Below are positions 59,356 through 64,000 of a stretch of 64,000 bases of DNA, piece by piece. Under the pieces are notes generated by a model. That model did not search any database. It saw only the letters and a program-made list of their open reading frames with translations, and had not been told where the DNA came from. The DNA comes from Syncephalis plumigaleata (lineage: Eukaryota; Zoopagomycota; Zoopagomycetes; Zoopagales; Piptocephalidaceae), in contig JAIXMF010000002.1 of NCBI GenBank assembly GCA_025201365.1, positions 186,001 to 250,000 on the forward strand. The letters run 5' to 3'. Both the position numbers and the translations under genes were made by a program. Position 1 is the first letter of the stretch. Every line of letters starts with the position of its first letter.

Positions 59356-60006
59356 ATGCATTGTCAATTACCTATTATAATGTTGCTAGGACTAATAGCA
59401 ACAACAACCACTACCGTTGCTCATCAAAGTATGCGTCGACCAGTAGAAATGGCGATAAAGTCATTGACTATCTCCTCGTCGGATAGTGCTGAAGTACTGG
59501 TAGGTGCTACCGAGGAGTGTTCGGCCGCGTTGAAGAGTGATGACGTCGCACCTACGTGTTTAGACGAACTAGCCAGGGCACCCAACGACAACGACAAACT
59601 ACTCGTGGACATGTGCACCGAGTTGAATCATCAACCGGATAACGAAGCGTATCGTTGTTCGCGTGCCAAAGCGGAACATGCACTGAACGTGCTAGAAGCA
59701 AAATGTGGCGCAGAACTAGCTAATGGCCATGCCGAGGCCATCGCCCTCTACTCGCGTTGGTATCTCTACCCATTGGCCGTGGATGTCATCTGCTCCAAGG
59801 ATGACGATGGCAGCTTGTGTCATTATGGTCCACCCAGCGAAACCATGCTCGATGCCAATTGGGAGTGTCTACGCTGTATACGTAAGGAGATTCGTATTGT
59901 AGATCATTGGGAGCCTAAACGAGTGGCAGGACCCGCCACGAAGGCTTACGATCGTTGGTGGTTCGCCAATAACGATCTTAAGCATCATTGTGGAATGAAC
60001 GGTTAA
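59356..60006 (+). CDS. Secreted cysteine-rich protein, unknown family
   Basis: Single exon, 216 residues. Signal peptide MHCQLPIIMLLGLIATTTTT ending near VAHQ. The mature protein has ten cysteines, which could form five disulfides: ECSAAL, TCLDEL, MCTEL, RCSRA, KCGAE, ICSKD, LCHYG, a CLRC pair, and HCGMN at the end. Helical segments such as AKAEHALNVLEAKCGAE lie between them. It has no known catalytic motif. The even cysteine number and clean signal peptide support a folded extracellular protein. It follows ADE6 by about 200 bp in the same direction. Function unknown. Confidence 0.7.
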   Translation: MHCQLPIIMLLGLIATTTTTVAHQSMRRPVEMAIKSLTISSSDSAEVLVGATEECSAALKSDDVAPTCLDELARAPNDNDKLLVDMCTELNHQPDNEAYRCSRAKAEHALNVLEAKCGAELANGHAEAIALYSRWYLYPLAVDVICSKDDDGSLCHYGPPSETMLDANWECLRCIRKEIRIVDHWEPKRVAGPATKAYDRWWFANNDLKHHCGMNG

Positions 60007-60370
60007 TCCAGGATTATTCTTACTATTAGTAGTATATCGCGTATAGATTGCATAAGCAATTGAAAATGATTCAGGTTCATTCACTATATATATAAATATT
60101 GAATATTATCACAATTACTTTATTAAACAATGATTGCAATAGCTAATGTATACCAGTAGATTTATCTTGTAAACAAATCGGTAGCTTTCATTTCTTTCCA
60201 TTTTATTAATTGCTCATTTCGTGTCTTTTGTAATTCAATGAAATTTGAGTTATTTACTAAATGTTATCCTATTGCTCATAATATACTAGTCGATACACGT
60301 TATTTCACTTTATATTCCACTATTTAAACATTTATATATACTTGAACAGTCCGGTAGTGTAGTGATTCAT
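60007..60370. other. Intergenic
   Basis: AT-rich. Just before the UBOX5-like ATG, TCCGGTAGTGTAGTGATTC (60349-60367) resembles a tRNA 5' half with A-box, but there is no anticodon arm or B-box. Confidence 0.4.
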
Positions 60371-61710
60371 ATGTCGGTGAATATTCGTCATTCTCTTCAG
60401 TCTCCTCCTGTACAAACATGGTCGCAATATTTAATGAATTTAGCAGACACTAAAACATTATCTAACAATAGTAGTAGTAGTGGTAGTTCTGTTGTAACTG
60501 CTACGGCCAACTGTCCAAGTAGAGAGTATTATACACCGGATAATCTAGTGGCTTGTTCAACGACTAGTGATAATAACACTAGTTGGATGGCAGATACATT
60601 CGTTAGACCACCAGTGACATTGACCTTTACATTTCGGTAGTAGTAATAATAATAGTAATAATAGTAACATTTAGAAATAGATGACAGATATGTTCATCTA
60701 TATCATGGCTAATCATTATATTGCTTAGACAACCGGTAGAGTTGGTGTGCGTAGTAACGGGATCTAATGTTGGTAGACACACGATTAAGAGCATGTCACT
60801 CTCGGTGCATGGTCGCGCATTAATGCCGACATCCTCATTGTCGTCAAGAAGTACACGAACAAACAGTTCGGACAATTATCGTTGGAAGTCGGTAGGTCAA
60901 GCGGATATACCATCATCCACCTATGCTACATCACGACACATGGGACAGGCAAGTGTTCTATTTTGTTAAATGAATTGCTACTTGTTGCGTAACTCTATAT
61001 CAAACGAATAACGATGACATTTCTAGTGTGTTTTATTCAATCTATCGCCCTATTTAAGAATTGCTTCATTGATGCATTTGCAGGAGAATCTACCTGCATC
61101 ACGATCGAGTAGACTAGATGAACTCCCGATAATCAAGGATTTCAATCGATATCCATTGATTGTCGATCAAGTAACAATGTCTATACTATCAAGTAATGAA
61201 TACAGTCTATTTATTAGTAGCAGTATAACTTACATACATCTTTATATATATTGACTACTATTAGTGTATGATGCCAATGTTCCCTCATTGCCATTCATCG
61301 AATTATGGGCCATACCCGGTCCTAGTTGGTCATTATCCGATTGGTGTTCTTTACCAAATGACGACAGTAATAATGACAACATTGCTAATAATGCTAGTCA
61401 ATATGACCGATTCATCGATCCTATTACTCAGGAAATAATGCATGATCCAGTATTGTTGCCATCAGGTCATCATTGTGATCGTTATACGAATATCCTTTAC
61501 AGTGAACATTACGATAATAGTAATAATACTGACATAACAAGACATTCAGTTAATCATTAACTATGATCATTAATGTTATTACTCTATAGACATTTGGAAA
61601 AGTACAATACAGATCCATTTACTGGATTACCTTTATTCATTGAAGATATCAAAGATGATCTTGAATTGAAAGAGGCCCTTGTTAAATGGCGACAATCACA
61701 GTTATTATAA
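60371..61710 (+). CDS. UBOX5: U-box ubiquitin ligase, UBOX5/RNF37-like, with an AT-AC intron
   Basis: Exons: 60371-60636, 60729-60948, 61084-61192, 61265-61489 and 61592-61710. The N-terminal part has the RNF37 feature REYYTPDNLVACSTT, then DTFVRPPVTLTFTF and VELVCVVTGSNVGRHTIKS, as in animal UBOX5. The C-terminal U-box is split by the last intron: RFIDPITQEIMHDPVLLPSG and HHCDRYTN, then LEKYNTDPFTGLPLFIEDI. U-box proteins pass ubiquitin from E2 to substrate; animal UBOX5 is nuclear. Junction phases agree only if exon 2 ends at a GC donor (60949, gcaagt), exon 3 ends at 61192, and the last intron runs AT-AC. No frameshift is needed. The match to UBOX5 rather than another U-box family rests on the N-terminal domain. 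Confidence 0.78.
61490..61591 (+). other. UBOX5: Probable U12-type AT-AC intron
   Basis: The intron begins ATATCCTTT, the exact U12 donor consensus, and ends CTATAGAC. Removing 102 nt joins ACG-A to AT-TTG and restores the U-box. Candidate branch sites ATCATTAAC (61554-61562) and ATCATTAAT (61566-61574) each fit 7 of 9 positions of TTCCTTRAY. No GT-AG choice keeps both phase and the conserved LPSG-HHCDR segment. Confidence 0.7.
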
Positions 61711-61890
61711 ATTAGAAGTGGAATGCGACATCTAGTCATAGTATTTATTAAATAATAGTCATAGTATTAACATGTCATTGAATACAGAATGATTACTGCT
61801 TAGATATAGAAGGATTCTTTAATGATAAAACATAATCTACAATTATTACGAACACATGCACACATCCTGACAGGATGCTTATCGATTACA

Positions 61891-64000
61891 TTAGCTTTTG
61901 TTGATATCGGATGTTTGTGATAATGTATCCTGACAGTTATTGTTGCTATTATTATTCTGTATAGTTGTCACTTTACGGAATGGATATTGCGGATACATCT
62001 CACGCCATGCTTGCCTTAATAGCATAGGTGGTCGATTACGAAGTACACGAGCATTGAGTAATTTGAATTTCCTACCAAAATGTGCTACGCCCTATTGTAT
62101 ATACATATATGTTATGTTAGTATCTTACTATAAAGCAATCATAGCAATTGTCATTACCTTGCGTAGTTTCTCTTCTTCTTCTAGTGATAATGCCTTAACT
62201 CGCATTAAATGCCAGTCTTTTACTGGATTACTAGGGTAACGACGTGATTTGAGATTGTTAAAACGAGTGGCCAACTGTTTTGCCGTCATATTTGGTAGTA
62301 GATGTGAGCGTATACTATGCCAGTCATCGCCAAAAGCATGTAGTCCAATTAACAAAAGTGCATCCTGTGCCGGGAAGAAAGAGGTGCGTGCACGCGTGTT
62401 TGCTATATAAAAGTGACGGGAATGCGTTAATACTAAGGTATAACTACTTGCTTACACACTCGTCTACTATACGATGGCGCATTGACTTACCACAAACAAT
62501 CTGAGGTATAAGTGCTTTGTCGAATATGGGAGCGAATGCTTGATTCAATTCACGTAGACTTGCGGGTAATGAGAGTGGCTTGTTCTCGTGTACCTCCCAG
62601 AAGAATTGCGCTTTCTCGCCCTCGTTACTAATGGAATACGACGCCGACGACGTACTGGTCGACCCATATCGCGTACGAATTGTAGATCATCCGGTCCTTG
62701 AGATAACGGCGATGATATCCATTCTAATGCCATGTTCAAGCCGACAATATCGTGTAGAGACGGGAATGACACCATACGTTCATCGGTGGTGGGTGTAGCC
62801 GGTGTCCCGATGGCCTCCTCGCGTAATCGAACAAGGCTAATAATCTGACGTCGCCAATGATTCAGCATTTCATTGCCGATCTCACCTCGTACCTGTCGTT
62901 CTACCGTGTATGTTTGCATAATAATTGCAAATTGTTCTCTGTTGCTGTCGTAGTAGTTGCAATTGATCTGTAGTGAATAAATAGTTGTCTGCTCGCGCGT
63001 AGGATGCACCGGGTTTCACGCGACCGGCCGCCGTGATGTTCTCGTCATCTGAATCGGTATCCATAACGAGATCTTGATACTCGCGTTTCGAGATAATGGC
63101 ATTCCTGTCCCATCGTAATTCCTCGCTTTGATCCTTTAATAGATTAGCATCGGCCGTAAACTCACAGTCATCATCGCCATCATCAAGTAGCTGCTGCTGT
63201 TCCTGTGACGCTACCGCTGAATCATTGGCCATTACAAGTGATTCTAGGAAACGCATGTATTCCGCACTTTCTGGATCATCATTGGTTGAGGTTATGGGTG
63301 CACTCATACTCGCTGTTAGTTTAGGAAGAATTCTAAGGGGACCGGTATACGTTGATTGAACAGTATCTACTATGTCGTCTGTCGTTTCATCCAATCATCA
63401 CAGTCAATATGATTGGTGTGTATGGTGGATGACTGTGAATTGCATGACTAGCATTGATCGAGGATTGCGATAAAATATACTGCGATAGATCATCGTCAAT
63501 ACCGCCTACATCCCCTAGGTAGAATGGATTGGCCATTGGATCCAATTGAGGTAGCGGTGACTCTTGACTCAATCCATTCGTTTGACGATCACCATCGTTG
63601 TTTGCGTCGACTGTTGTCAATCCCGAGAAATCTATCATATTAATGGCGGGTGCTGACATGTTCGTCATACTGGCTAGTAAATTCAATAAAGCGGTTGATG
63701 TCTCATTATTGGTGTTGCTGTTATTGGTATTACTATTATCTACACCTAGCAATGGTATCATATCACTGATGATGGGTGGTTTCATCATGCCTTCCGTTAA
63801 CATGAGATCGGTGTGTGCCTGATGTTTGAATGGTGTAGTCGCTTGATTATGCTCATCTATCGTCGTTTCCTGCTCTAATGGCAATTGAGCCGGATCAGTT
63901 GCTGTGGACATATTGTCTGGATCCATTGATTTCAACATGTCGGCCGTGGCAGGTGCCAGACCTAGTGCGGTCAAAAAGTCCAACGGTGTATTTAACGTAT
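61891..64000 (-). CDS. GON4-like SANT-domain nuclear protein, 5' end outside the window
   Basis: Exons within the window: 64000-62491 (start not included), 62402-62158 and 62091-61891. The order of segments recalls GON4L-type proteins: an acidic Thr/Asn-rich N-terminal part, DPESAEYMRFLESLVMANDS, an acidic stretch, YLFTTDQLQLLRQQQRTICN, ERQVRGEIGNEMLNHWRRQI, SLPASLRELNQAFAPIFDKA, then a SANT/Myb-like domain (DALLLIGLHAFGDDWHSIRS, LLPNMTAKQLATRFNNLKS) and a tail (GVAHFGRKFKLLNARVLR, MLLRQAWREMYPQYPF). Such proteins act in chromatin-linked transcription. One-base frame slips lie near 63390, 62900 and 62640. Introns are 88 and 66 nt. The SANT call is fair; the GON4 assignment is from domain order and short matches only. 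Confidence 0.6.

Noticed and set aside
60349-60400. tRNA-like 5' half just before the UBOX5-like ATG
   Set aside because: Only an A-box-like string is present; no anticodon stem, T arm or B-box follows.

Overview
This is a nuclear DNA window from a fungus. The evidence is a P3A plasma-membrane proton ATPase, KEX1, SEC66 and secreted GH15, GH9 and S8 enzymes, together with compact genes that have 50-90 nt introns. Several other genes are of a kind lost in yeasts but kept in early-diverging lineages: a UBOX5/RNF37-like U-box protein with what looks like a U12-type AT-AC intron, a GON4-like SANT protein, a 7TM-RGS receptor and a CC1-box protein. My inference is a zygomycete-grade, possibly zoopagomycotan, fungus; no marker in the window fixes the taxon.

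Layout. 0-2.1 kb: class I alpha-mannosidase (GH47). 2.6 kb: a tiny secreted peptide. 3.1-16.5 kb: three low-complexity genes that share one short motif; two of them are clear paralogs with an N-terminal histone-fold-like region. 17.1-17.9 kb: SEC66. 18.2-19.8 kb: a broken F-box-type gene. 20.2-20.7 kb: a short element with perfect 21-bp terminal inverted repeats and a TnpB/Fanzor-like C-terminal remnant. 21.3-24.1 kb: KEX1 in 19 exons, including exons of 10 and 6 nt. 24.3-26.3 kb: 7TM-RGS receptor. 27.8-29.5 kb: PUS3. 29.7-31.8 kb: tail-anchored coiled-coil protein with a CC1-box-like motif. 34.0-36.4 kb: long-chain acyl-CoA synthetase. 36.6-37.9 kb: coiled-coil protein. 39.6-43.6 kb: PMA1 in 16 exons. 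44-60 kb: mostly secretory genes (small secreted protein, glucoamylase, subtilase, GH9 glucanase, Cys-rich secreted protein) with a tRNA-Val(AAC) gene and ADE6 among them. 60.4-61.7 kb: UBOX5-like. 61.9 kb to the edge: GON4-like gene, cut off at its 5' end.

How the genes relate. KEX1, the GH47 mannosidase and SEC66 all serve the secretory route (translocation, glycan trimming, propeptide trimming) that the extracellular hydrolases use. PMA1 supplies the proton gradient for nutrient uptake. The receptor would report on the outside through a G protein whose off-switch it carries itself.

Reading-frame quality is uneven. From 0 to 16.5 kb, and in several later genes, conserved protein sequence jumps between frames by one base, often at homopolymers. 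From 38 to 61 kb, large genes (1372, 835 and 682 codons among them) read cleanly. I read this mainly as sequence or assembly error, not gene death, but cannot prove it here. Gene limits are given as the outer ends of the coding exons, with exon coordinates in the evidence.
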